Part shown: positions 1 to 8,232 of the stretch, one piece after another
Numbering within the stretch: the stretch's first letter is position 1
Layout of the letters: each line of letters opens with the position of its first letter
DNA from: Cyclobacteriaceae bacterium
GTDB taxonomy: Bacteria; Bacteroidota; Bacteroidia; Cytophagales; Cyclobacteriaceae
Direction of reading: 5' to 3'
DNA: 64,000 bases
NCBI GenBank assembly: GCA_958296015.1
Contig: CATQIH010000043.1
Span: forward strand, 1-64,000
Program-made: the position numbers and the translations under genes
The notes under the pieces: model-generated
The model's database searches: none
What the model was told of the DNA's origin: nothing
The model's input: only the letters and a program-made list of their open reading frames with translations

Positions 1-564
1 AAAAGATTCGAAGCAGCCCTCGACTCGGTAGCGAACACTAATGCCATAATTCTGGATGTACGCCGCAACGATGGAGGTAATAGTTCTTACGGATGGAATA
101 TATTAGGCTGCTTAACAGATTCGGCTTTTCTCACTGGCTCCTATTCCTGGCGGCTGTATAGCCCGATACGCCAAGCTCAGGGGATAGGGCAACGTTACCA
201 AACCAATGGGCAGGGTACCTGGCCGGTACAAGAAGGAAAAAACTATACCAAGCCGGTAGTGGTCTTAATTAGCAGCCGTACTTTCTCCGCCGCTGAAGAC
301 TTTGTCGTCGCTTTTGACGCTATGAACCGAGGGAAATTAATTGGTGAAACTACTGGGGGCAGTACAGGCTGGCCATTGGTTTTTGATTTACCAGGGGGAT
401 TAAAAGCCAGGGTATGTATGAAAAGAGATACTTATCCCGATGGTCAGGAATGGGTAGGAGTTGGCCTGAAACCTGATATCCTCGTGAAGCCGAAAGTAAC
501 TGACCTCCAGACCAGACACGATACCGTGTTGGAGGCAGCGTTGAAATACCTTAAAAATCTATAA
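1..564 (+). CDS. S41-family (C-terminal processing) peptidase, C-terminal part
   Basis: The reading frame is open from the first base, so the 5' end lies outside the window; 187 residues are visible. The segment 'ILDVRRNDGGNS' is the usual strand and turn of the S41 protease core, and 'VVLISSRTFSAAEDF' carries the expected nucleophilic serine region. It continues into 'GETTGGSTG', also typical of the family. S41 proteases cut near the C-termini of periplasmic or exported substrates, often through a Ser-Lys dyad. The protein ends at 'ALKYLKNL', converging with the last gene of the transfer operon 11 bp away, so it is not part of that operon. Family assignment is firm; substrate, localization and full domain structure cannot be judged from the fragment. 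Confidence 0.85.
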   Translation, partial: KRFEAALDSVANTNAIILDVRRNDGGNSSYGWNILGCLTDSAFLTGSYSWRLYSPIRQAQGIGQRYQTNGQGTWPVQEGKNYTKPVVVLISSRTFSAAEDFVVAFDAMNRGKLIGETTGGSTGWPLVFDLPGGLKARVCMKRDTYPDGQEWVGVGLKPDILVKPKVTDLQTRHDTVLEAALKYLKNL

Positions 565-575
565 ACGGATAGGTA

Positions 576-1088
576 TTACTTACTATCTAAAAATAACGTG
601 AGCGTAGCTGTTTTTACGTTTGATTTCCGATCCTGACAAATCATGTTGATTAAATATTTTGGTTGGGTAGATGGACCTGTCACGCCGGACCAGGGAATAA
701 TGTAGATAGTGGTTGTATGATCCACTAGCTCCCGATAAGCAATGTTAATCCAATCGCCGGAACGATATAGTGTATCTTTGTACAAGATCTCACTATCAAA
801 ATCTGCAGGGAAAGACACTATCAGCGTATAGTGCTCTTCCGGAGCGGAAAAGTCTAGCTGCTTGAGGTACATTTCTACTGGCAGGGTATCACTAAGTACG
901 CTATCAGAGACAGCATTGCTGAGGGGAATGTCTAATTGGCGTACCTGAAAATTAAAATCAGGAAGTTCCTCCTTTAAGGCATCATCTTCATTGGATGGTG
1001 CTACCAGCTCTCCTTCACAGGAAAAGAGCCATATCAGGCACACTCCTATCTTTAGAAAGTTGACAAAGATGTTCAGTGATGCTTTCAT
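576..1088 (-). CDS. traQ: TraQ-like conjugal transfer protein (DUF3872 type)
   Basis: A 170-residue exported protein with an N-terminal hydrophobic segment ending in a lipobox-like 'LIWLFSC', so it is probably a periplasm-facing lipoprotein. The rest is beta-rich with no catalytic motif. It is the last gene of the transfer operon and its ATG overlaps the TraO stop by 4 nt, the position TraQ holds in CTnDOT-type clusters. The function of TraQ is not well established; the family is predicted to be an Ig-like periplasmic component of the mating apparatus. Assignment rests on position plus length and character, so a different small lipoprotein is possible. Confidence 0.65.
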   Translation of the reverse strand: MKASLNIFVNFLKIGVCLIWLFSCEGELVAPSNEDDALKEELPDFNFQVRQLDIPLSNAVSDSVLSDTLPVEMYLKQLDFSAPEEHYTLIVSFPADFDSEILYKDTLYRSGDWINIAYRELVDHTTTIYIIPWSGVTGPSTQPKYLINMICQDRKSNVKTATLTLFLDSK

Positions 1089-1669
1089 TGAGAAAAGTAA
1101 TTAAATCGTAGGCCAATTCCATAGTAAAAATGAAAGGGCTGCACCTTAGAGGAACCCATATAATTTATTCTGGCATAGCTTATCAAGGCCAGCTTTTGTG
1201 TCATATTCCACTCTCCGGTCAGTCCTCCGGTGCATCCCAGCAAAAATTTGCTCCATTGTGTGTTTCCTGATGGATCTGCTCTCCGATCATCCACAGATTC
1301 ATATCCTGTGATCACACCCAAAACAGGACTCAGATACAAGCTGCGATCTGCCGATCGTAGCATTTTGGGGGTAAAAGTTCCTTCCATAAGGTACTGCCTG
1401 ACGCCTGTTAGGCTGGTATCTGGCAGTGCATAATATTTTACCTGAGCCAGCAAGCCAATTTGCCATAAGCCCTCTTTTTTGCCGTACTTTCCCAGGGCAA
1501 GCCTTAGCCACCGTCCGCTATTATCTGCTTTGATAGCTTTTACTCCATCCAGAAGGCCGCCACCAAGTTCTATCATTTTTTGCTGCGGATTGTGAATCTG
1601 CGCCTGGGCGGTGAAACTTGCCAGCGTGAAAACTATTGTCCACAGCAAACCAATCAAATGATGCTTCAT
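1085..1669 (-). CDS. traO: TraO-like conjugal transfer outer-membrane protein
   Basis: A 194-residue protein with a clear signal peptide (cleavage near 'FTAQAQ') followed by alternating amphipathic strands and a C-terminal 'GIGLRFNYF' ending in aromatic residues, as in small outer-membrane beta-barrels. The N-terminal 'MIELGGGLLDG' region matches the TraO family of Bacteroidetes conjugative elements. It overlaps both neighbours by 4 nt (traN upstream, traQ downstream), indicating translational coupling. The expected role is as an outer-membrane component of the mating-pair channel. Confidence 0.8.
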   Translation of the reverse strand: MKHHLIGLLWTIVFTLASFTAQAQIHNPQQKMIELGGGLLDGVKAIKADNSGRWLRLALGKYGKKEGLWQIGLLAQVKYYALPDTSLTGVRQYLMEGTFTPKMLRSADRSLYLSPVLGVITGYESVDDRRADPSGNTQWSKFLLGCTGGLTGEWNMTQKLALISYARINYMGSSKVQPFHFYYGIGLRFNYFSQ

Positions 1670-2673
1670 AATCCTTTGGCGCGAATGATGACATCTGAAT
1701 CTAACTCAAACCGCAAGTGACGACCTCCCTGCGCTTCGTATACCTGAAGCTCAAGTACCTTATCTTCGCCATAGGTCACCATAGGAAGAGCAAAGACCAA
1801 CTCCAGATCTCCTTTGTGAGGAACGACCTTACCGCTAACAGGGTACCGCTGCACGTCAGGCAATTCCAGTTCCTGGAAGGCCATGCGTTTGGTTACATCC
1901 CGGTCTTTGATAAAGAACTTGAAGAAGTCAATGGCATAGTCAATCTCACTACGGTTTTCAAGCAACACCTGAAAAAAGAGCATCTTGTGATGAATATAAA
2001 TGCCTGTGAGCGTAAAGGACATGCGCATCTTGGTACTTCCAATGTCTTTGATAAAGCGTCTGCGATGCAAAACCTTGTCAGACAAATCATTGACTTCTTC
2101 GCTATTGGTGAACTCCCCGGACAAAGTAATACCCTCCCAGGCACCAGACCGGAATACCCCAGCTTGCCGGTCCTGCTTCACATTTCCAGCCATATTAATA
2201 TGCAGGATGGAAGGATTGTCGTTATAGTCCACCAAAAAGGGATAATACTTTCCTTCTTCGGTGATCACAACCAATGTGGTCTGATCAAAGCCTAATTTGT
2301 TAGCCTTGATCTTCAAAACGTTTTCAGTGGGTTGTACTTTATCCACAATGATCCCGTCCGAACCTAAGTCTACATAGATGATCTTGGAAGGAAAAATAAT
2401 ATGGGTAGTTTTTTGATAACTGGCCTCCAGGGGATAACTGTACCGGATAGAAGCCTCCGCAATAGGCAGCACAAACATATTTTTTGTTTCAGCGGCAGTT
2501 TCTACAGACGCACTTTCAGCTTTATTGGGTACAAAGTTAGGCTTTGCTAAAGAAAGAATATCAGGATGCAGGCTTTGCGAAGCTAATTTTGGGACTTGTT
2601 GAGCCAGCAAGGGCATGGCTGACCACTGGAGACTAAATAACATGAGAAGAATCATTAGATAAGATCGTGGCAT
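1666..2673 (-). CDS. traN: TraN conjugal transfer protein (DUF4138)
   Basis: A 335-residue protein with a signal peptide (cleavage near 'PLLAQQ'). A VirB9-like N-terminal beta domain includes 'THIIFPSKIIYVDLGSDGII', the most recognisable TraN stretch. A C-terminal domain follows, with 'LENRSEIDYAIDFFKFFIKD', also characteristic of the family. TraN is thought to be the VirB9-like part of the outer-membrane core complex in Bacteroidetes conjugation systems. It is preceded by traM with a 2-nt gap and overlaps traO by 4 nt. The gene looks intact. Confidence 0.9.
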   Translation of the reverse strand: MPRSYLMILLMLFSLQWSAMPLLAQQVPKLASQSLHPDILSLAKPNFVPNKAESASVETAAETKNMFVLPIAEASIRYSYPLEASYQKTTHIIFPSKIIYVDLGSDGIIVDKVQPTENVLKIKANKLGFDQTTLVVITEEGKYYPFLVDYNDNPSILHINMAGNVKQDRQAGVFRSGAWEGITLSGEFTNSEEVNDLSDKVLHRRRFIKDIGSTKMRMSFTLTGIYIHHKMLFFQVLLENRSEIDYAIDFFKFFIKDRDVTKRMAFQELELPDVQRYPVSGKVVPHKGDLELVFALPMVTYGEDKVLELQVYEAQGGRHLRFELDSDVIIRAKGL

Positions 2674-2675
2674 AG

Positions 2676-3971
2676 CTATTCTTGTTTAAGATATACATGA
2701 TAGTTGGGCCGGATGGTGGCCCGTTGCTGCGCTATTTTTTTAGCGGCCATAGAGCGGATACCTGTCATCAACATGCCAACGCCCTGGGCAGCAGTCTGCC
2801 CCACTACCATCTGCGCTGCGCTGCCGCTGCCAGATACCACATAAGGCATATTCAGGCTTCCACCACCAGTCACTGCCTGGGAACCGGTCTGAGCCACTTG
2901 TTGCTTGAGTGCCATATCCGGTACATAGATACCGGCGTGTCCGTCAATATCGTAGACCCGCATTTGGATAGGCATGATGCTGTTTTCTACCCGGATGGAT
3001 TTCAACAGCACCTCTACCCGCTCTCCCCGAATCACACATTCCCCGGTAAGCAAGGAGTTGCGCGGCACCACAAACTTGTCTACCTGGATATCCTGTAGCA
3101 GTCTGAGTTTCAGCGTAGAGCCATCGGTGACCGTCACCTCTTCTGCATCTCCATGAATCACAGCTTCAATAGCATTGGGTACGGGTTCAGCATCTACTAA
3201 TTGAGGCTCGGTCCGTTCCCCACGTAGTCCGTAAAAGGCGTTCATCGGACGGTTACCGGCAGGCTGATAGTCCACGTAATCCTCCAGGCCAGCCAGTGTA
3301 ACCTGCGCTATTTCTCTTTCACTATCCGAAGGTATAGTAGTTTCATTCATGTTTTGATCGCCGGAAAGCTGTGATTGTTCCAGTTTGTTAAGCTGATTGT
3401 TGGCTGAATTTTGCAGTAATTCTGCCTGTGCCAAAGCTTGCTGTCGCGCCTGGCGTTCAGCAATCTGCTCAGCAGTGAGCGGTGCAGGCTGTCCGAGCTT
3501 TTCAATAGTTTGCTGGTTTTGTCTGGATTGTTCATCCAGCTGCTGATTATAATGCTGCTTTACCTGTTCCCGGGTCTGCCTTTGAGGCTGGGTCTCTTTT
3601 TTTTGGTCTTTGCTAAGCTTTTCCTGTAACGATCCGGCCATATCTGCTAAGGAGTTGTCAGCTTCTTTCACCATGCTGGCGTTATCATATTTGTTTTCAT
3701 TGAAGGCTTTACTGGCCATTGAGGGAAGCGCATTGTCAACTACCTGCGTTTGGGTTGCCTCTGATGCTGTGTCAGAGTATTGAATCCAACCCATAGAGAT
3801 TCCTAGTACGCCAATGATACCCATCAGCGCTACGCTGGCAAAAGGGGTATCCAACGCTTTGCCAAACAAGACTTTCCAACCATCTTGGATACGGCCCTCG
3901 TGGATACGGCCCCCGTGGATACGGCCCCCGTGGATACGAGTCTGGTCAGTTTGCTTTTGATTGCTTATCAT
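2676..3971 (-). CDS. traM: TraM conjugal transfer protein (VirB10-like)
   Basis: A 431-residue inner-membrane-anchored protein: a short cytoplasmic N-terminus, one membrane segment around residues 45-65 ('SVALMGIIGVLGISMGW'), a long Gln/Glu-rich coiled periplasmic linker (about 110-220), and a C-terminal beta domain (about 270-431) with 'LLTGECVIRGERVEVLLKSI'. This is the TraM layout of CTnDOT-type systems and resembles VirB10. The cytoplasmic tail contains an odd pentapeptide repeat, RIHGG/RIHEG/RIQDG, encoded by a 15-bp tandem repeat. The gene lies between the broken traI and traN. Confidence 0.9.
   Translation of the reverse strand: MISNQKQTDQTRIHGGRIHGGRIHEGRIQDGWKVLFGKALDTPFASVALMGIIGVLGISMGWIQYSDTASEATQTQVVDNALPSMASKAFNENKYDNASMVKEADNSLADMAGSLQEKLSKDQKKETQPQRQTREQVKQHYNQQLDEQSRQNQQTIEKLGQPAPLTAEQIAERQARQQALAQAELLQNSANNQLNKLEQSQLSGDQNMNETTIPSDSEREIAQVTLAGLEDYVDYQPAGNRPMNAFYGLRGERTEPQLVDAEPVPNAIEAVIHGDAEEVTVTDGSTLKLRLLQDIQVDKFVVPRNSLLTGECVIRGERVEVLLKSIRVENSIMPIQMRVYDIDGHAGIYVPDMALKQQVAQTGSQAVTGGGSLNMPYVVSGSGSAAQMVVGQTAAQGVGMLMTGIRSMAAKKIAQQRATIRPNYHVYLKQE
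3886..3938. repeat. 15-bp tandem repeat inside traM (about 3.5 copies)
   Basis: The unit TGGATACGGCCCCCG is repeated head to tail: copy 1 differs by one base, copies 2 and 3 are identical, and a partial fourth copy follows. It encodes the pentapeptide RIHGG and variants in the cytoplasmic N-terminus of TraM. Because the unit is a multiple of three, copy-number change keeps the frame. Confidence 0.9.
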
Positions 3972-4834
3972 GAATGTTATGGTTAAATCTGTCCTTTTCG
4001 CAGTTTATTCATAAGTACTTCCATCCATTCCTTTTCAGAAAGTTCAGAAGGTTTGCTTAGCACAAAAGCAGAAATGTCTTTGCCTAATATGCGCAGTTCG
4101 TTGGCATGGTTGGCCTCCCAGTTTTGCAGCCGGTCCGTATATGTGTACACCAGCTGGTGGTACCGATTCCACTTATCGTCCGAAGCAAGCGGTCCTGGTT
4201 TTGCAGGCTTTTGTGGCATAGGGTCGTTGAGCAGGTTGCGGATAGATGCCTCTCGGGCTTGCGGGTTGGTAGGATCATTCATCCAGTCACTTTGCTTTTG
4301 CTGCGCATCCTGCGCGGCATTCAAACCTTCTTCATCCAAAGCGGCAAAATCAATTTCAGTTTGGCTGTACTTACCAAAGTCAATGGTGCTGCCTGAGACC
4401 TCCTGGTTTTGGTTACGGGACTGCGCGTAGAGCTGCATAGTTACCAAACGATCAGCCTGGGTATGTGCTCTTTGTAACGATAGCGATTCTAACCCTGCTA
4501 CAAATCCTCTCAGCCGGGCGGCAGAGGCAGCAGCATCCGTATGAATTTTCATGATAAAATCTATGCGTTCGGCATCTGACATTTCCAGTACATTGGCCTG
4601 GATACCCTGCTGCAAATCACTGAGTAACCTGGCATCCTGTTTGACCAGGTGCTCTAGGGTACTGTAGAAAGAAGCTATTTCATCCGCAGAGAAATGGGTA
4701 TCACCGGCTACGACGTTAAGGGCCAGCTTATAGTACTGTGCTGAGGATTGCACGGACTGTGCAATTTCCTGTATCCTGCGAAATTGCTGTACGCCGTTGT
4801 TCACCTGTTTAAGTTTCTCTTGACATCCTCCCCA

Positions 4835-4860
4835 CCCCTAAAGGCTAGTGTTTATACATA
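4835..4860. repeat. Left target duplication and left inverted repeat of the IS4-family element
   Basis: 4835-4844 reads CCCCTAAAGG and is repeated exactly at 6345-6354. 4845-4860 reads CTAGTGTTTATACATA, the inverted complement of 6329-6344. Confidence 0.95.
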
Positions 4861-6344
4861 AGTCTGAGAGGAATAAAGTAGTGTTGGTGTTAAGATAAAG
4901 AAAGGCAAGACATAAACAAGCAGAAGATGATAGAGACAAAGACATCAGGAAGAAAAACCACCAGCCTTCATGGAGACAAGCGGCTGGAAAAAAGGGGGTT
5001 CAATTGGAGCATAAGATAGCCGAAAAACAAACCATAGTCATCAACAGGCTCAGTGATAACTGGTCAGAGTTGATGAGTTTTTATCGTTATTTGGGTAATG
5101 ATAAAGTGAGAGAAGGTGCTTTGATAGAGCAGGCACAGAGCCAATGCAGGGGTCAGGTGGCAGGCAAAGATGTGCTGGTGCTGCAAGATAGCACAGAGAT
5201 CAACTATGCTTCTCATCAAGGCTTGATCCAAGCTGAGAGTGGCTTGGGTTTGGTAGGCAACAACCAAGATATAGGCTACTTTGCTCATTGCAGCCTGGTC
5301 ATAGATGCTCAGCAAGGCAGCGTATTAGGCTTGAGCGATGTGCAGTTGTGGATACGGGCAGCAGGGCAAGAGAAGCCAACAGCACCGCTACCCATAGAAA
5401 AAAAAGAGACTTATCGCTGGATAAAAGCTTGCCAGGCGAGCCAACCTTGTTTACAGCAGGCCCGTGAGGTTACTTTCGTGCAGGATCGGGAAGGGGATAT
5501 ATATGACAGTTTTGTCAGGGTGCCCGATGAGCGCACTCACTTGCTTATCCGCAGCCGGGTGAACCGTCTGATAGAGACCATGCAAGGAGAAAAGCATAAG
5601 CTCTATGACTATGCTGACCAGCAGCCAGCCTGTGGAGGGTATAGTTTTCTGTTGCCGGGTTTACCTGGTAAGCGAAAGCAGCGCAACGTTGAGATGCAAG
5701 TACGCTTTGTGCAAGTAAAACTGCTGCGCCCGGACAACAACCCCCATGCCAAGGTCTATCCTAAAAATGTAACCTTATATTTGGTACAGGGTAAAGAAAC
5801 TCCTCAGAGTGCAGGCAAAGAAAAGCCTGTGGAGTGGAATCTGCTCACTACCCATCCGGTTAGTTGTTTTGAGCAAGCTTTGCAGATGGTGCATTGGTAT
5901 AGCCTGCGATGGATCATAGAGGACTATTTCCGTCTGCTCAAATCAGAGGGCTTCAACTTGGAAGCCTCAGAGTTAGAGCAAGGCTACAGCCTGAGAAAGT
6001 TAGGCGTGATTGCTATGAAAAGTGCGCTGCTGGTCATGCAACTTAGACAAGCCAGGTCAGCCACAAGTACACAGCCCATAGCCGTAGGCTTTAGTGTAGT
6101 ACAACAAGCCTTTCTAAAAGTGCTCTTAGTTGGTCTGGAAGGTCAAACAGCTAAACACAAGAATCCTTATCAGGAAAGTGACTTAGCCTGGGCCTCCTGG
6201 ATTATTGCCAGGTTAGGGGGGTGGAAAGGCTATCAAAGCCAAAGACCACCTGGCGTGATTACCTTCACCAGAGGCTTAAAACGTTTTGAAAGTATGCTGG
6301 CAGGTTGGCTTTTAGCTCCTGACAAAGATATGTATAAACACTAG
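4845..6344 (+). mobile_element. IS4-family insertion sequence, 1500 bp, nested in the IS200/IS605 element
   Basis: Perfect 16-bp terminal inverted repeats, CTAGTGTTTATACATA at 4845-4860 and its complement at 6329-6344, are flanked by a perfect 10-bp direct duplication CCCCTAAAGG at 4835-4844 and 6345-6354. The single transposase gene fills the element, and its stop codon lies inside the right repeat. The intact duplication and ends suggest a fairly recent insertion. The target was the tnpB stop codon and right-end hairpin of the older element. Confidence 0.95.
4927..6344 (+). CDS. IS4-family DDE transposase, possibly requiring a -1 frameshift
   Basis: The main open frame (5004-6344, TTG start, 446 residues) has the DDE triad: Asp62 in 'VLQDST', Asp161 in 'QDREGD', and the Y-R-E-K signature Tyr299, Arg302, Glu306, Lys313 in 'YSLRWIIEDYFRLLK'. 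The family's conserved N-terminal 'GDKRLEKR' is missing from that frame but is present just upstream in another frame, from the ATG at 4927 to 5017 ('MIETKTSGRK...'). The two frames meet at an A6G5 run (4988-4998), and a -1 slip would fuse them. Either this is frameshift-controlled expression or a recent indel has truncated the protein. I give the joined coordinates; the confidently translated part is 5004-6344. Confidence 0.85.
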
Positions 6345-6354
6345 CCCCTAAAGG
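6329..6354. repeat. Right inverted repeat and right target duplication of the IS4-family element
   Basis: 6329-6344 (TATGTATAAACACTAG) contains the transposase stop codon. 6345-6354 is the second copy of CCCCTAAAGG and contains the tnpB stop codon (complement of CTA at 6348-6350). Confidence 0.95.
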
Positions 6355-7397
6355 GGAAGGGATTCCCTTCGGCGCACAATGCCCTGTGCGGAAAGTAGGA
6401 TATTTGTTGCAGCATTAACATCCCTGTGGTGGGAGGTGTTGCAACTCAAACATATCCACTCTCTTATTCTCAAATTGCTTAACCCTTTCGGACCGGTTCG
6501 CTCTCCACATGTCGAACACGTTACAGTTGAGAAAGACTCATTGACCTCTTTTACCTCCACGCCAAGCTTAACAGCTTTATAGGCAAGCATGGATTTGAAG
6601 CTTGACCAACCTGCATCCGATACAGATTTAGCCATGCGGGTCTTTTTAAGTTTAGAGCTACTCACATTGCCTACTGCAATGTAGTCGTAGTCACGGACTA
6701 GCTCAGTTGTTTTCTTATGATTCCAATCTTTGCGTTTGTTTTTGATCTTAGCATGTATTGTCTTGACTTGCTTTTTCTTACCAGCACGTTGAGCAACAGC
6801 TAGTTTGTGCTCATACTTTTTAGTCAGGTTCTCTCTGCTCAATTCTGTACCATCAGAAAGACTTGCTATGGTTTTTAATCCAAGATCAATACCCACTTTT
6901 CTGCATGTTTTTAGTCTTCCCCTGTCAGCATCCTCTATGACAAGGTTGACATACCAATTACCTTTTGAATTTTGCGCAAAAGAACCAAACCTGACTATGC
7001 CCTCAATAGGACGTGAAAGCCAAAAGCGAAATGTTTTTCCCTGATACTTAACTGTATCGCCCTGTACTTTTACCCCAGATGCTTTAAAAGGAATCCACCC
7101 CAGGCTACGATTCTTGCTTCTCCAAGACAATTTCGCTTTGCTGAATTGCTTTGTACATTTAGCATATTCTTCCGCTATTGCCTGAACGGTTTGGCTATGG
7201 AGTCCTAACTCTTTGGCACATCCGGCAGTCTTCTTATTAAGATCAAAAGCCGTATATGTCTTACGGAATTTGCGCCAGCGGTCATAGTTAACTTCATTGC
7301 AATAGTTCCAGACAAAGTTTACAGCACCGGCCATTTTGTTCAAATGCTTTGCTGTATTTTCGTCTTTAATCCTATATTGCAAAGTTGTTAACTGCAT
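6348..7397 (-). CDS. tnpB: TnpB, RNA-guided nuclease of the IS200/IS605 element
   Basis: A 349-residue TnpB. RuvC-I is 'KVGIDLGLKTIASLSDG' (Asp171), RuvC-III is 'HRDVNAATNI' (Asp326), and a four-cysteine zinc finger uses Cys294/297/316/319. At the usual RuvC-II glutamate the protein reads 'IAVGNVSSS' with Gly243, so the canonical residue is absent. Glu313 in 'IREWIC' is a candidate substitute, as in TnpB lineages with rearranged active sites. Family TnpBs cut DNA guided by an omega RNA made from the right end of the element. Here the stop codon sits inside the IS4 target duplication, so the IS4 copy lies directly downstream of the gene and separates it from the rest of the right end. Confidence 0.9.
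   Translation of the reverse strand: MQLTTLQYRIKDENTAKHLNKMAGAVNFVWNYCNEVNYDRWRKFRKTYTAFDLNKKTAGCAKELGLHSQTVQAIAEEYAKCTKQFSKAKLSWRSKNRSLGWIPFKASGVKVQGDTVKYQGKTFRFWLSRPIEGIVRFGSFAQNSKGNWYVNLVIEDADRGRLKTCRKVGIDLGLKTIASLSDGTELSRENLTKKYEHKLAVAQRAGKKKQVKTIHAKIKNKRKDWNHKKTTELVRDYDYIAVGNVSSSKLKKTRMAKSVSDAGWSSFKSMLAYKAVKLGVEVKEVNESFSTVTCSTCGERTGPKGLSNLRIREWICLSCNTSHHRDVNAATNILLSAQGIVRRRESLPL
6351..6400 (-). ncRNA. Possible 3' scaffold of the TnpB omega RNA (two hairpins)
   Basis: Two tight stems, GAAGGGA/TCCCTTC at 6356-6370 and CGCAC/GTGCG at 6373-6390, lie at the very 3' end of tnpB on its coding strand. In known IS605-type elements the omega RNA overlaps this part and runs into flanking DNA for its guide. 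With the IS4 element starting at 6344, any transcript would now read IS4 sequence in place of the original right end. Inferred from position and structure only. Confidence 0.35.
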
Positions 7398-7432
7398 AGT
7401 ACAAAGTTAATGTTTTTGGTTATATTTACAGC

Positions 7433-7828
7433 ATGAAACCTTTAAAAAAATCTACCACTGCTACATACAATATTGGCTATCATATCATTTTCTGCCCCAA
7501 GTACAGAAGAAGGGTGTTAGTGGATGATGTGGAGCGCAGATTCAAAGAAATTGCTTTGGAAGTAGCTCATGAAAATGATTGGGAAATTGCCACAATGGAA
7601 CTAATGCCCGACCATGTTCACATCTTCATCAAAGCTAAACCTACTGATAGTCCACAAAATATTGTTGCTAGAATTAAGGGAAGGTCTTCGCATGATTTGA
7701 GGAAAGAATTTCCAGAACTTAAAACCAGATTGCCTACGTTATGGACAAGAAGCTATTATTGTGAATCCATTGGTTCAATTTCTGCTGCTGCTATTACCAA
7801 GTATATTGATGAGCAGAAGCGCAGATAG
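7433..7828 (+). CDS. tnpA: TnpA, IS200-type Y1 transposase
   Basis: A 131-residue HUH single-strand transposase, full length for IS200/IS605 TnpA. The HUH motif is in 'MPDHVHIFIKAKP' and the catalytic tyrosine is expected in 'AAITKYIDEQ' near the C-terminus. The N-terminal 'ATYNIGYHIIFCPKYRRRVL' is the standard family opening. It is divergent from tnpB with 35 bp between the two starts. No internal stop is seen, but the element's right end is split, so mobilization by this copy is doubtful. Confidence 0.95.
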   Translation: MKPLKKSTTATYNIGYHIIFCPKYRRRVLVDDVERRFKEIALEVAHENDWEIATMELMPDHVHIFIKAKPTDSPQNIVARIKGRSSHDLRKEFPELKTRLPTLWTRSYYCESIGSISAAAITKYIDEQKRR

Positions 7829-7842
7829 CCACCGCTCCACAT

Positions 7843-7863
7843 CCCATGCCTAAAGACGATGGG
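7843..7863. repeat. Hairpin at the left end of the IS200/IS605 element
   Basis: CCCAT (7843-7847) pairs with ATGGG (7859-7863) around the loop GCCTAAAGACG. Its 'CCTAAAG' loop resembles the right-end hairpin CCCCTAAAGGGG that the IS4 insertion split. Such subterminal hairpins are the TnpA recognition sites in this family. Confidence 0.6.
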
Positions 7864-8190
7864 TTTTCGCCAAAAACACATAAACCTTCACCACGTGCTT
7901 AAACTCCTCGCTATTGATAATTTTGGAAGCCGCCTGAATGGTTTGAGAAACGGTATTGATGATTCCATTATAAAAATCAGTGACCACCCACTGGGAGAAA
8001 CTCACGGTTGAAAAGCACAGCATGATCATAAGCAGTAAGATCTTCTTTTTGATCTCTATCTGTCGCTTACCAGAACAAAAGGCCAGTTTTTTAGCAGTAA
8101 CTAAGGCTATCTTTACTGGAAAAGAATGTATGAAATGCTTCATAGCAAGTAAGGTTTTGTATCAAAATATTGGTCAAAGAAAGATAGTTA

Positions 8191-8215
8191 AAAGTTGTAG
8201 TAATACTGCAACTTT
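8191..8215. promoter_or_regulatory. 25-bp palindromic operator candidate, copy 1 (upstream of traI)
   Basis: The left arm AAAGTTGTAGTA and right arm TACTGCAACTTT form an inverted repeat with one mismatch around a central A. It lies between the end of traK (8233) and the start of traI (8143). The same palindrome occurs at 15655-15679 and 24703-24726, in front of other transfer or mobilization genes. Confidence 0.6.
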
Positions 8216-8232
8216 AATAACAAATTTTTTTC

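Larger units (their letters stand above)
4826..7868. mobile_element. IS200/IS605-family element (tnpA + tnpB) inserted in traI
   Basis: The element carries a Y1 HUH transposase on the plus strand and a divergent TnpB on the minus strand, the classical IS605 arrangement. Its ends hold small hairpins rather than terminal inverted repeats: CCCAT...ATGGG at 7843-7863 on the tnpA side, and stems at 6356-6370 and 6373-6390 on the tnpB side. The distal tip on the tnpB side (4826-4844, 'CATCCTCCCC' region) is now separated by the IS4-family insertion. Exact boundaries are uncertain by about 10 bp, because this family makes no target duplication; they were inferred from where the traI reading frame stops and resumes. 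Confidence 0.8.
3983..8143 (-). pseudogene. traI: traI (DUF4141, TrbJ/VirB5-like) split by nested insertion sequences
   Basis: Two separated pieces form one TraI protein. The N-terminal piece (about 7868-8143) has a signal peptide and 'VSFSQWVVTDFYNGIINTV', ending in '...FKHVVKVY' before running into IS sequence. The C-terminal piece (3983 to about 4825) resumes with 'EKLKQVNNGVQQFRRIQEI' and continues for about 270 residues through a helical DUF4141-like region. Nothing in the reading of either piece is lost apart from the junction, so the disruption is due to the inserted elements between about 4826 and 7868. The position between traK and traM differs from the CTnDOT order. TraI is expected to be a secreted helical component of the mating channel. 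A GTG at 4802-4804 could start a truncated product, but without the signal peptide. Confidence 0.85.

Noticed and set aside
4835..7868. Whole inserted block as one composite transposon
   Set aside because: The IS4-family element has its own complete ends and target duplication inside the IS200/IS605 right end, and only one IS4 copy is present. Nested insertion explains everything.
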